64,000 nt of DNA, from assembly GCF_000224145.3 (NCBI RefSeq), contig NC_020166.2:5093880-5157879 (forward strand). Direction: 5' to 3'. The DNA comes from Ciona intestinalis (lineage: Eukaryota; Chordata; Ascidiacea; Phlebobranchia; Cionidae). Shown piece by piece: positions 22,842 through 34,884 of this stretch. Within the stretch, counting starts at the first letter, position 1, and every line of letters begins with the position of its first letter. The position numbers and the translations under genes are program-made. The notes under the pieces are model-generated. The model was given only the letters and a program-made list of their open reading frames with translations. It searched no databases and had not been told where the DNA came from.

Positions 22842-22879
22842 CAGAGTTCGTTTATAAACATGTTTATTTACGGACTCTG
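22842..22879. mobile_element. 38-bp palindromic insertion with near-perfect 8-bp target duplication
   Basis: CAGAGTTCGTTTATAAACAT faces TTTATTTACGGACTCTG. The flanks are GTGTGAAA and GTGTGATA, seven of eight identical. It is the same family as 20904-20949 and 22688-22725. Confidence 0.75.
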
Positions 22880-23482
22880 GTGTGATACTGGAAGCATATA
22901 ATCGCTATACAGTTTGTCAAATGCTATATATATACGCATATAGAGAGCAGTTAACGTCCGTTTGAAATATCGCAGTTTGTGTTTTTACTTGTACAAATTA
23001 AAGTTATGTTTTTACTAGTACAAATTAACCATGTTATTTATATTCTACTTGAATACGGTAAGATTCTGGGGTGTGACTGGGCTGTGGTGTCACAGCTTCT
23101 CATTTGAAGAAGGCATAACAGTACATTTAATTAGTATTCATGGTCTCTACCAACTTTGTTTATGACTACTGTTGTAACCTATTTTTAACCTCTCATTTAA
23201 GCATTTCTTTCGACTTTTCGTTGATATGCCCCGTTAAAGTCGTAACAAACGTGCCCAATCATTGAAACTCTTCTCTCTTGTACCTAAGAGAATACCGCTA
23301 CTATTTGTTTATAAAGATTGCAGAAGTAGGACATTTTCTGATTGTAGCAGTGGCCAGTGGAGCAATTCAGAGTTTTATTCGAGATTGGTCGCTAAGCATT
23401 CATATTTTATCTATTATTGCAGGTATTGCCGTTAAAACTAAGTATATAGGCTACATCATTTGTTGTTTAAACAGAAGTAAAT

Positions 23483-26400
23483 ATGAATTTGTACTTCATC
23501 TTAACTTGTATAGTTCTGTCTAGCTTCAGCACTTCATCAAATGGCCAAGTTTCAAACTTCGGTTTAAAAAGAATTTTAAGACCAGAGTATGACACAGCCA
23601 CAGGTATTGTGTTTCTTTTAGTTAGTAACTTCTTTAACTGCAATGGAATAGGACTGTGCCTGTGTCTGTGAAAGTTCACATCAAGTTTTAAGTGAATATT
23701 TTAATTTAATATATAATTATAAACAGTAAAATACTGGGGCATCATTGGTTATTTGTTTACACCATGGGCGTCGCCAAGGGGGGGCCTGAGGGGCCATGGC
23801 CCCCACCGAATTTTGAGTTTTACAGTAATGTTATTGGTAAAAAAATAAAATACAGTGTTACACATGCTAAACAGTGATGTTCAAATGGGGGATCTCGATC
23901 CGGTTCCGGATCTTTTTTCAAATTAAAAGAAAAAAAAGAAAACATTTAAGCCTGTTTTTAAAACATGGAGCTATACAGAGAAGACCGAAAAATTTTTCCG
24001 CTAGGAGACGATGACAAATTCGTTTCTCTATTTTATGGGGAGCAGTTGGTTTCACGGTTTATACACATAAGATATAAACCCCTAACCCCTAACACTAACC
24101 CCTAACCTCTAACCCCTAACACTAACCCCTAACACTAACCCCTAACACTAACCCCTAACCTCTAACCCCTAACACTAACCCCTAACCCCTAACTCGTCAA
24201 ACAAAAAAAACTTGAAAAAAATATATAAAAAAAGTATTCCACTGTGCGGGACTCGAACTCGGTAAAAATGAAACAAAGAGAGTTCACGACCGCACGCAAA
24301 CCGCTACACCACAGACTCGACGACAGTAAACACAACGAAAGAGCGTATATAACCGACCTAATGTGGGAAAAATGTTCTTACTAGTGTTTTATGTATTTAG
24401 AAAGGTATTTTTATTATTTAATTAATTTGTTTTACACTTATTAACACTTTGTAGTGCTGTTTTGTTCGTTTTTTCCGTATTTTTTATTTTAAATAATTAC
24501 CGCCTCTAGCGGAAAAAATTTTCCGTCTTCTTTGTATAGTCCCATGTGTTTTTAAATTTCTTACACATGCTAAATGATGAGGTGCCAATCCCTATTATGA
24601 CGCAAATAATCGCCGTGTGAAATCCTTTTATGTCGTAATTAGTTGCCAGGTCAAACGATCGCTAATATGATGGATGAACTCACGTGTGAATCCATACTAT
24701 TTCGTAATAAACAGTCTACCTGCTAGCTATGAAAAACAAATCTCAAATTTTGTGACAAAAATGGCAGGCAACGAATGGAGTTTTAAATGTAGTTGTAGAT
24801 CGTTGTGTTTTCATGCGGCGTAATTGTGAAAAATAAATGCCATTCACAGTACGCCTCCCCGTGTTTTGTGTTGTAATTGGGAGGTTTTTCAAACCCAAAA
24901 TACAACCGTAAAACATTTGGCCCCCACCAAAATTTCAGGCTAGCTATGCCCTTGGTTTACACCGAATTGTTGCGCTTCATTTTAAGGGATGTCAATTTTT
25001 GGTAGTTGATATTAATCAACTGTTCTTAAATTTTAAGATTTTGACATCTATTCCACTTTTAAATGATCAGTAAATCCCCCAAAAGTTTCTGGTACTCACA
25101 TTTTATTTACAAATCTTTTTTACAGTTCTTTGTCCAGATGGAAGGTCCGAGTGTTTTTCTGGAAGCACTTGCTGCAAGTTGTCAACTGGTCAGTATGGTT
25201 GCTGTCCTCATCCAAATGTAAATATATATACTTTGTATTCTTAAAGAATAATTAAATATTAATATACATAACAGTTCCTTAAAAGCTTTTATGTTTCTTA
25301 CTGGAATTTATTATACATATGATATATTAATATATAACATTATAACCTATATATATGCCTGTTTGGTAAAAAATGATACAGTTTTATCACAGTAATGTGA
25401 CCTTACACTTTAGGATATGAATATGATGGAAAACATTTAAGAAATTGAAAAGTCTATTTGGTTTTTGGACTAAAGCTTATTATACTACTATTGAGAATGA
25501 GTCTGAACATGTCCTTTTTTGAAACTCGCACTTTACTAATATGTTAATATAGGTATGTTTTAAGATAAAAAGTTAAGTATTTTATTAGTACAATTTTGTT
25601 ATAATATGTATCAATTTACAAATACTTGTGTTCTGTTTTACATAAATATGAATATATTGGCACAATTTGTTTTATTTTAATATACAGGCTGTTTGTTGCA
25701 AGGATGATAAGCATTGCTGTCCACATAATTACAAATGCAATGTTCAAAATTCCACATGTGACATGGCCTTGGATGTACAAGTACAGCCAATCATGTTAAC
25801 AGGTTAAAATGACTGCAATATATTTTGTATAGCAAGTAGGAAAGTATTTTAGTTTACATTTTGTGTACGACATGACATGTACAGTAGGTTACTTTCACTT
25901 TACATTGCCATTGTACTCTACTAAACCAGCTGTAACGGATTGTGTTATCATATTCCATACAAAACAACAATTGCATTGGCTATTCAAATATAATACAAGT
26001 TAATAAGTGATTGGCACATCAAGGAATTAAAAATGCAGTGTCAGTCAGTAAGTATTTCTTCTGTATATTTAACTGCACAATTCTGTTGTGTGTGGACTTT
26101 GGTCGGATCACGGTAACTTGTTATACTGCGTATGACTATCTGAAAATTAATACAACTTAGTTGTATATTAGTACACAAATATTCTTATAATTTCATTATT
26201 AGACTCCGTTATATTAAATGTTGGTATGGTTCAATGTCCTGATGGTCGTTCTGCTTGTCCAGATGGTAACACTTGTTGTAAGCTAGCATCTGGTGCATAT
26301 GGTTGTTGCCCACAACCTAAAGTAAGTCAACAATTACACATTTGAACTTTTTTAATGTTTAACATCGAATTACATGGTTTTCAGTGTTTTTTAAATGTGT

Positions 26401-29400
26401 ATATATGTATAAATGTGTTTTTACACTGGTTGTTGTTTTTTACAGGCAGTATGCTGCTCAGATCATGTACATTGTTGTCCACAAGGTTATTCTTGTAATG
26501 TTGGCAGTGGAACTTGCCTTAAACAAGATTCTTTATCAGTTGTACCATGGATGGAGAAGCAAGGTGGATAATTAACTGATGTATTTTTTCGAGAAATTAT
26601 TTTAAAAAATTAGTCGACATATTCTAGTGCATAGCATGTAAGGTTATTGTGAGTATTAGTTGAGAATTATAATATCACCGGCAGGAATATTTTTTTACTC
26701 CCAAAACACACTTTTGTTTTTATAAGAGCAAGTTAAATGCAATTAATCAACACACACAATAAAAGATTTATATTTGCGCCACACACACTAAATGCTCATT
26801 TACCAGTTTAATTATTTATTATTGTTTAATTTTCATCACAACCAATTTTTTTTTGTAAATTAAACAAATGCAAACCCAAAAAAGACACCTATACCTGTGA
26901 AGGAGTATTGTTTATGAAACTGTCAATCACGCATGATTCATGATCCAGCAGGAAGTTGGTGTTGGGTCAATCACGCCAGCACACATGGATTGTTTGAATT
27001 AATGTTTATGTTTTGAACAGTCACATGCACAGTTGCACACACACTTATATTACGCAGTAGAGTCAAGTTAAGGTCTTTCTTTCATATGATAATGCATTTA
27101 CATAATAATACTAGTTCCTTTATCGGGTATAATGTAGTTAATGGTCACCTAAACTTTTTATAATTATGGACATGTTTAATATTTATACCGCAAAAGTACT
27201 GAAAAGTTTTTATAAACTGTATATAAATTGCAAAATACTGAAAGTTTTTATAAACTGTATATAAAACTCGGATCCTTGAATTTCTGCTGATTGCAGCATA
27301 AACAGTTGTCTATGTCTCATCATAATTGTGTTGTGCACCATGATTAAGCTGAGTCTGTAAAAAATCAGGTTATGATAAATGGTGTCATAAAAGTCACTTT
27401 TTGCACAAGTCTTACTCTTAATATAATATATATATATATTTACATCATTTTTAAAGAAATGTAATTTTACTTGTAAGATTTCTGTTTACAATTTCAATTA
27501 TCGCAGTCTTACTAAACAGAATAACTTGCTTCAACAGAAGCGGTTGCATATAATGTTGGTATGGTTCAATGTCCTGATGGTCGTTCTGCTTGTCCAGATG
27601 GTAACACTTGTTGTAAGCTAGCATCTGGTGCATATGGTTGTTGCCCACAACCTAAAGTGAGTCGACAATTTTAATTTCAATTTTTCATACACCTTTAAAA
27701 CTCTGATTCTCAAGTTTTTTACACACATGGGTTTACAGAATTTTTAAAGCACGCCCCCCAATGAAGATCACAACAAAACTCATGCCCTCCTTTTTGTTAA
27801 ATTATTACAGTGGTGTTCAATTATTTTTTGCCATGATCCACCACAGCCAAACCTGACAACATAGTGATTCACTGAATACAAATAATTAGCATATTAAACA
27901 TGCTTTAAAATGCGGCTACTTGGTTGACGATATCTTTAATATTGCGTAAAACACATTTTGCGATCAACGCAAATGTGAAATAAAATAGCATATCATTTAG
28001 CATGAGTAAAAGGTTTAAAAACAGGCTTGAATGTTTGCTTTTTAATTTAACTTTTACCTGCGCCGTGTTTTAGCTTCACATGGTTCGTCCTTTGGCCTTT
28101 TTTTTTCAAGACTACATTGAAAAATCCACTTTAAAACTTGAAAGGATCCGTAACACTTTATTTTATTGTTTTTCGTGCCCCCTTTCAGGTTTTTCATGCC
28201 CCCCAGTTTAAGAACCACTGCAATAACACAAAAAAATCACAAACTTTTTCCAAAAAATTATTATTTGTAACTTGATCGTTATTTTTACTTTCAAATGTAA
28301 CATTTTCTGATGTTTCTTATTTCTTTGTTATTATGTTGTTTTTAACAAATTTGAGAATCCTAGATTTCAGATTAAAGTAATTTCTCTCCAATTTTGGGCC
28401 ACTTCGTCTAAACAATTCACTACTTTTTAATTTTGGTAACTAAACAATAAAATCGTGTCATTTGTTTATGTTTTCTGATAAAATTTTTAAAATTTTCCTA
28501 CAGCATTTAAGAATAATACATTTTCTAGTAAAAATTACTTGAAAATTAAAAATCCTAAATTTTACTAAAGATTTGTACAAGTTATATAAATCAGTTATAA
28601 ATCGAATGTTGTTATTTACAGGCAGTTTGTTGCTCAGATCATGTACATTGTTGTCCACAAGGTTATTCTTGTAATGTTGGCAGTGGAACTTGCCTTAAAC
28701 AAGATTCTTTATCAGTTGTACCATGGATGGAGAAGCAAGGTGGATTAAATTTAATAATATTTTTCCTATAATTTATGCTAAAATGTCATTAATTCTTTTT
28801 TAAAGTGTCTGTTTGCAATTATTTCTTACTAAAAAGATTATTTATTTTATTACCAGAAGCGGTTACATTAAATGTTGGTATGGTTCAATGTCCCGATGGT
28901 CATTCTGCTTGTCCAGATGGTAACACTTGTTGTAANNNNNNNNNNNNNNNNNNNNNNNNNNNNNNNNNNNNNNNNNNNNNNNNNNGGTTTAAAAACAGGC
29001 TTGAATGTTTGCTTTTTAATTTAACTTTTACCTGCGCCGTGTTTTAGCTTCACATGGTTTGTACTTTGGCCTTTTTTTCAAGACTACATTGGAAAATCCA
29101 CTTTAAAACTTGAAAGGATCCGTAACACTTTATTTTATTGTTTTTCGTGCCCCCTTTCAGGTTTTTCATGCCCCCCAGTTTAAGAACCGCTGCAATAACA
29201 CAAAAAAATCACAAACTTTTTCCAAAAAATTATTATCTGTAACTTGATCGTTATTTTTACTTTCAAATGTAACTATTTCTGATGTTTCTTATTTCTTTGT
29301 TATTATGTTGTTTTTAACAAATTTGAGAATCCTAGATTTCAGATTAAAGTAATTTCTCTCCAATTTTGGGCCACTTCGTCTAAACAATTCACTACTTTTT

Positions 29401-31986
29401 TTTATTTTGGTAACTAAACAATAAAATCGTGTCATTTGTTTATGTTTTCTGATAAAAATTTTTAAATTTTCCTGCAGTATTTAAGAATTATACATTTTTT
29501 AGTAAAACTTACCTGAAATTTAAAAATACTAAATTATCCTAAATATTTGTGCAAGTTATATGAGTTTGTTATAAATTATATGTTGATATTTACAGGCAGT
29601 TTGTTGCTCAGATCATGTACATTGTTGTCCACAAGGTTATTCTTGTAATGTTGGCAGTGGAACTTGCCTTAAACAAGATTCTTTATCAGTAGTACCATGG
29701 ATGGAGAAGCAAGGTGAATTAAATTCAATGACAGTTTTGTTTTCAAATTATGCTAAAATGTCATTAATTCTTTTTTAAAGTGTCTGTTTGCAATTATTTC
29801 TTACTTAACAGAATAACTTGCTTCAATAGATTCTGTTGCATTTAATGTTGGTATGGTTCAATGTCCCGATGGTCGTTCTGCTTGTCCAGATGGTAACACT
29901 TGTTGTAAGCTAGCATCTGGTGCATATGGTTGTTGCCCACAACCTAAAGTAAGTCCACAATTACAATTTCAATATTTTAAAAACCGATGAAACTCTTGAT
30001 TCTTAAGTTTTTACATATTAAAACAAAAAAATCACTTTTTTTTCCAAAAAATATTATTCTCTATTAATACTTTACACTACACTGAAATTGGATTGTTTTT
30101 TTTGCTAAACAATTTACTATTCTTTATTTTTGGTTGCTTAAATAAAATCGTGTCATTTTTGTTTATGTTTTTCTACCAAAAGTTTTAGAAAAAGTGTCAA
30201 ATTTTCCTGCAGTGTTTAAGAATTTTACATTTTCTAGTTAAACTTACCAAAAAATTAAAAAACTAAATTTTCCTAAATATTTGTGCAAGTTATATAAATT
30301 TTTTATAAATTGAATGTTGTTATTTACAGGCAGTATGCTGCTCAGATCATGTACATTGTTGTCCACAAGGTTATTCTTGTAATGTTGGCAGTGGAACTTG
30401 CCTTAAACAAGATTCTTTATCAGTAGTACCATGGATGGAGAAGCAAGGTGAATTAAATTCAATGACAGTTTTGTTTTCAAATTATGCTAAAATGTCATTA
30501 ATTCTTTTTTAAAGTGTCTGTTTGCAATTATTTCTTAACAAACAGATTATAACTTTATTCACCAGAAGCGGTTGCATATAATGTTGGTATGGTTCAATGT
30601 CCTGATGGTCGTTCTGCTTGTCCAGATGGTAACACTTGTTGTAAGCTAGCATCTGGTGCATATGGTTGTTGCCCACAACCTAAAGTAAGTCCACAATTAC
30701 ACTTTTAATATTTTAAAAACTTTTAAAACTATGATTCTTAACTTTCTTACACATTAATTAAAACAATAAAATTATTAACTTTTTTATAAAAAAATTATAT
30801 ATTTTATTAGTTTTTGAAAAAAGAAAGATATAAAATTTATTGTATTTTACTTTTAAAAGTAACTTTTCATGATGTTTTTTATTTCCTTGTCATTTATGTT
30901 CGATGTTGTTTTTAACAACTTTGAGAGTTCTAGTTTCCATAATAAATTATTACCCCTCGATTAATTTCGGGCCACTTAGTATGAAAATTTACTACTTTTA
31001 ATTTTTGGATGCTAAATATTAAAATTAGTCAATTGTTTAATGTTTTCCACTAAAAGTTTTAGAAAAAGTATCAAATTTTCCTACAGTATTTAAGAATTAT
31101 ACATTTTCTGGTTTCAGGCAATTTAAATTCTATATTTTGTTTCTTCTACTAGTATATCCTACAGATTTGTACGAGTTGTTTAAATCAGTTACTAATTATA
31201 TGTTGTTATTTACAGGCAGTTTGTTGCTCAGATCATGTACATTGTTGTCCACAAGGTTATTCTTGTAATGTTGGCAGTGGCACTTGCCTTAAACAAGATT
31301 CTTTATCAGTTGTACCATGGATGGAGAAGCAAATGTCATCCCTGAGAATGACTTTGAACCAAAATAAAAAGCTTAAGTGAGTTTGTTTCTTCTGCTTGCA
31401 GACTTTTTAAACCATGTTTTAATTTTTTATGAAAGCAAGTTAAAAGTAACTTTACAGTCAACAGTGTATGAAATTAAGCTTTTAATGACTTTTTTTAGAA
31501 TTTGACATAAAAATGTTTTTTATGTATAATAGTAAACCCACATAAAAATTATTTCTGTTATTGGTTTTGCACATTCGTTTATGTTTGGTTTTCTTTATTA
31601 AAAGACTTACCAAAGAAAAATGCACAATGTGCCCCGATGGTTCGGAATGTCCGGATTATTACACTTGTTGCACATTAACCTCTGGAAGATATGGCTGTTG
31701 CAAGTTTAACTCGGTAAGCTTTGATTAAAATGTTTGCCAATCTTGCATTACTAACTTAGTTTTACAATAGGCTGTATGTTGTGCTGATCATTTGCACTGC
31801 TGCCCCTACAACACTGTGTGTGACACACAAAGAAAAGTTTGCCTTTCGAGATTTGGTGAGATTGGTTTTGAACCAATGGTTGCTTCAACTTGGAGTGAGA
31901 ATGAAGTAACAGACAACACAGATGATGATCTCCAATTATACTTTAACTCACCGAAGCTAATTGAATATTCCCTTATAATCAAATAA
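23483..31986 (+). CDS. Progranulin-like secreted protein with seven granulin modules
   Basis: Fifteen exons: 23483-23603, 25126-25217, 25688-25802, 26203-26321, 26446-26563, 27538-27656, 28622-28739, 28857-gap, 29596-29713, 29830-29948, 30330-30447, 30566-30684, 31216-31376, 31605-31713, 31771-31986 (TAA). About 626 residues are expected. Exon 1 encodes a signal peptide ([20 protein letters not shown]). Exon pairs then encode one 12-cysteine granulin each: CPDG..C..TCC..GCCP on the first exon, AVCC.D.HCCP..C..C on the second. This two-exon-per-module layout is known from vertebrate progranulin. Modules 2-6 are nearly identical in protein ([17 protein letters not shown] throughout), with changes mainly at each module start and one Arg-to-His in module 4. 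Modules 1 and 7 are divergent. The product should be secreted and work as growth factor or lysosomal protein like its family (inference). A 50-base gap cuts exon 8. The module count could be affected by assembly of near-identical units. Confidence 0.93.
24076..24200. repeat. Telomere-like (CCCCTAA/CACTAA) minisatellite inside the nested element
   Basis: About 18 tandem units of 6-7 bases alternate CCCCTAA, CACTAAC and CCTCTAAC, close to the animal telomere repeat TTAGGG read in reverse. It is interstitial and bounded by the nested element, so it is not a chromosome end. Confidence 0.85.
24238..24330 (-). repeat. tRNA-like / SINE-type pol III promoter remnant
   Basis: On the minus strand GGTGTAGCGGTTTGCG resembles an A box and GAGTTCGAGTCCC a B box, spaced as in a tRNA gene. 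The stems do not pair properly, so this is tRNA-derived sequence and not a working tRNA gene. Confidence 0.5.
27808..28220. mobile_element. hAT-like MITE in the granulin unit 2 intron
   Basis: It has ends CAGTGGTGTTCAATTA and, inverted, CAGTGGTTCTTAAACTGG, the typical hAT CAGTGGTT start. The target duplication is not preserved. The 3' half recurs at 28986-29192 in unit 3 by unit duplication. The corresponding introns of units 4 and 5 lack it. Confidence 0.6.
28936..28985. other. Assembly gap (50 N) in granulin exon 8
   Basis: Fifty unknown bases replace the end of a granulin exon and the start of its intron. A gap exactly inside near-identical repeats suggests the true length, and even the unit number, may differ. 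Confidence 0.99.
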
Positions 31987-32025
31987 TGTATATCTATTAT
32001 CTAATGATGTATATCTATCATCTAT

Positions 32026-32896
32026 NNNNNNNNNNNNNNNNNNNNNNNNNNNNNNNNNNNNNNNNNNNNNNNNNNNNNNNNNNNNNNNNNNNNNNNNNNN
32101 NNNNNNNNNNNNNNNNNNNNNNNNNNNNNNNNNNNNNNNNNNNNNNNNNNNNNNNNNNNNNNNNNNNNNNNNNNNNNNNNNNNNNNNNNNNNNNNNNNNN
32201 NNNNNNNNNNNNNNNNNNNNNNNNNNNNNNNNNNNNNNNNNNNNNNNNNNNNNNNNNNNNNNNNNNNNNNNNNNNNNNNNNNNNNNNNNNNNNNNNNNNN
32301 NNNNNNNNNNNNNNNNNNNNNNNNNNNNNNNNNNNNNNNNNNNNNNNNNNNNNNNNNNNNNNNNNNNNNNNNNNNNNNNNNNNNNNNNNNNNNNNNNNNN
32401 NNNNNNNNNNNNNNNNNNNNNNNNNNNNNNNNNNNNNNNNNNNNNNNNNNNNNNNNNNNNNNNNNNNNNNNNNNNNNNNNNNNNNNNNNNNNNNNNNNNN
32501 NNNNNNNNNNNNNNNNNNNNNNNNNNNNNNNNNNNNNNNNNNNNNNNNNNNNNNNNNNNNNNNNNNNNNNNNNNNNNNNNNNNNNNNNNNNNNNNNNNNN
32601 NNNNNNNNNNNNNNNNNNNNNNNNNNNNNNNNNNNNNNNNNNNNNNNNNNNNNNNNNNNNNNNNNNNNNNNNNNNNNNNNNNNNNNNNNNNNNNNNNNNN
32701 NNNNNNNNNNNNNNNNNNNNNNNNNNNNNNNNNNNNNNNNNNNNNNNNNNNNNNNNNNNNNNNNNNNNNNNNNNNNNNNNNNNNNNNNNNNNNNNNNNNN
32801 NNNNNNNNNNNNNNNNNNNNNNNNNNNNNNNNNNNNNNNNNNNNNNNNNNNNNNNNNNNNNNNNNNNNNNNNNNNNNNNNNNNNNNNNNNNNNNNN
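32026..32896. other. Assembly gap (871 N) after the granulin gene
   Basis: Unknown bases. An imperfect tandem repeat (ATGTATATCTATTATCTA, two units) runs up to the left edge. The granulin poly(A) signal and part of the granulin-MPC2 convergent spacer are hidden here. Confidence 0.99.
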
Positions 32897-33177
32897 AATG
32901 CTAAGATTAAGAAACGACAATGATGTTAAAACATTGTAACATAATAAAATCTGATAAGCAATCTACTCCTTGGTAAGTTCCTTCTACGAAACTATTAAGC
33001 CACATCCATGGAGGTTTCTGCTTATACAATCATGGAGTAACCACACATAGAAATACATGTTAATATCTTGTACATTAAAGACATTAATAAATTCTTTATG
33101 ATATTTAAAATGTTTACGGTTATCATCGACATAAGCATTTGGTCAATGTTAACTATAAAATAAGTGCACTGTGGTGA

Positions 33178-34069
33178 TTATGCTTCATCCTGATTCTTGT
33201 TTGCAAGCTCAGATTGATATCTGGTAAAACATATAAATGTTTGTAAACTTAGATAAATAAATGAAACTTACTTAAACTCGCGTGGGGAGCAATGACATTT
33301 GATATACCACGGGTGTTCGGTTTCATATACTTTTTTTAGTTTACAAGTTCCAACATTTGTAATTTGGGAGCCTTAAAACTGTATCCTCTATGTTAACAGC
33401 AAGTCCACTAACACTGTTTAAGGGTGTTACAAACTTAAATAATTCATGCACTATTTTTACACTGCAGTGGCCTTAAAAAGTTACATTGATTAAATGGGTT
33501 TGGGCATAAAAGTTGATATTTGTACAAAATAACTCACTTCAAAACACGGGCAGTTTGAAGAAAACCTGTCAAACCAAGAAAAACGTTGCAGGAACAGAGA
33601 AAATAGTTTTTCGGAATGATAACCAAACAATATCGAGCCCATATAGTTCCAGTGACCCCCAATGAAAGGGATTGATTCAAACTAAGAGTTTCAGCCGGTC
33701 TGGCAAGATCAGACATGCCAGCAAACACAAGTCCCTAGAAAATACAAAACACTCGTGTAAAGTTAACTGGTTGTTGAGTTCTTCATTAAATAGATGCTTA
33801 CCCATTTGCACACTGGACACCAGAAGTGTATTGTCTTCGGCCCTAAAATTGGATGACTAGGTTGAGAAAAAGACGAGATTCAACTAATTAAATACATTAA
33901 AAGGGTAACATGTCAATATAAAATTTACAAAAGGCAATAACTCATATATATGTATAATAAATATATATTGACCTGCAGGGTGATTCCACTTGCTACGTAA
34001 TGCGGGTGACAGACGTGATTGTATTTTACCATCCCACCTATGTAGGAGTCTTCTTAATGCCACAGCCAT
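33178..34069 (-). CDS. MPC2: Mitochondrial pyruvate carrier 2
   Basis: Four exons in phase: 33973-34069 (ATG), 33802-33842, 33538-33734 and 33178-33220 (TAA). They encode 125 residues; human MPC2 has 127. The start MAVALRRLLHRWDGK is basic and lacks acids until residue 13, as expected near a mitochondrial inner-membrane helix. Family blocks are clear: WNHPAGPKTIHFWCPVCKW, GLVFAGMSDLARPAE, WARYCLVIIPKNY and the final YQSEL. MPC2 pairs with MPC1 in the inner membrane to import pyruvate; no MPC1 gene is in this window. The 41-base second exon is small but restores the phase exactly. The gene converges on the granulin gene across the 871-base gap. Confidence 0.95.
33270..33385 (-). repeat. Family A SINE fragment upstream of the last MPC2 exon
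   Basis: CGTGGGGAGCAATGACATTTG, ACCACGGGTGTTCGGTTTCA and TTTACAAGTTCC match the tail part of family A. It lies in the last MPC2 intron. Confidence 0.45.
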
Positions 34070-34884
34070 AACGTTGAAGTGGCTCGGAACGTATTTGTTG
34101 TAACTTCACAAAGCATTCAGCCCCAGATACAAGAACACTTCAGTTGGTTATTAAAACAAATTAAAACTATAGACAGAACACCCTGCAGTGGTGAACTGAA
34201 TCTGAAATGTGAAATAAAGCAAACTTAATCAGAAATAACCCATTACCAATTCATTAGTAATAAAGCATGTTACTACTGTTTAAATAATGTACCGATTTTG
34301 TAATTGAAATACACTGCATTAAGCTACAGTAACAAATTAATAGGTATTTAATTTACGACTTGACAGTATTACTGGAATGGCTGCTGAAAAAATAGGAGTC
34401 AAACATTAGTTTTGTTAGCACAGTAAGCCATTTGTGATTTGAAGAAGCACGTTTCATTAAAAAGCGCTAAAGTTTTGTATTTTTGTTTTTAATAAAGAGC
34501 AAAGAACTGATTAATTTGTTAACTTTTGAAAGGGATGTGTTATAAAATATTGCAACATACATATACAATCATAAACATTATTTTGTTTAAATAAACACTG
34601 AAGCAAAATGTAAAGGTAGCAAGCAACATTAAGGATAAATATTAATAACACTTACACCTAAAACTAAATAAGCAGCAACTAGAAGCAAGCACATTGCAAC
34701 ATCGCCTGTTTGTATTTGTGTATATAATTGGCAATCACTTAATTTCTTGTTTTAAAAAGAGTAATTCAACAGGCGGGTATGTATAAAAAAGTTGTGTTAC
34801 TATGTCATATTTTATGTGTTTGTGCAAATGGCATTTTTAACAATAAAGCACAATTTAGCATAAACGGCACCAAAAAATTAAAAT
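34070..34884. other. Spacer between SLC7 copy 1 and MPC2
   Basis: AT-rich, no repeat family recognised and no coding exon. It must hold the MPC2 promoter and the 3' UTR of the upstream transporter on the same strand. Confidence 0.4.

Larger units (their letters stand above)
23950..24555. mobile_element. Inverted-repeat element nested in the intron 1 hAT element
   Basis: The arm at 23950-24010 (ACATGGAGCTATACAGAGAA then TTTTTCCGCTAG) pairs with the reverse complement of 24495-24555 (ACATGGGACTATACAAAGAA then TTTTTTCCGCTAG), about 55 bp at roughly 85% identity by eye. Between the arms are a telomere-like array and a tRNA-like segment. The target duplication is not clear. Confidence 0.65.
23763..24954. 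mobile_element. hAT-like non-autonomous DNA transposon in granulin intron 1
   Basis: The left end CATGGGCGTCGCCAAG and inverted right end CAAGGGCATAGCTAG are followed inward by GC-rich GGCCCCCACC blocks on both sides. GTTTACAC flanks both ends (23755-23762 and 24955-24962), an 8-bp duplication fitting nTnnnnAn. It is about 1.2 kb with no transposase. A second inverted-repeat element sits inside it. Confidence 0.75.
26203..31333 (+). repeat. Five tandem granulin exon-pair units
   Basis: Units start at about 26203, 27538, 28857, 29830 and 30566. Each has a 119-bp exon (118 bp in the partner exon) and flanking intron sequence. Exons are almost identical at DNA level. Intron similarity is graded: the stretch 28012-28620 matches 28986-29594 very closely, while introns of units 4 and 5 are shorter and more diverged. 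Confidence 0.9.

Noticed and set aside
24238-24330. tRNA gene on the minus strand
   Set aside because: A- and B-box-like motifs are present, but acceptor and T stems do not pair and no anticodon arm is convincing; treated as tRNA-derived repeat.
31986-32939. Long ORFs across the 871-base gap on both strands
   Set aside because: They consist of unknown bases only.
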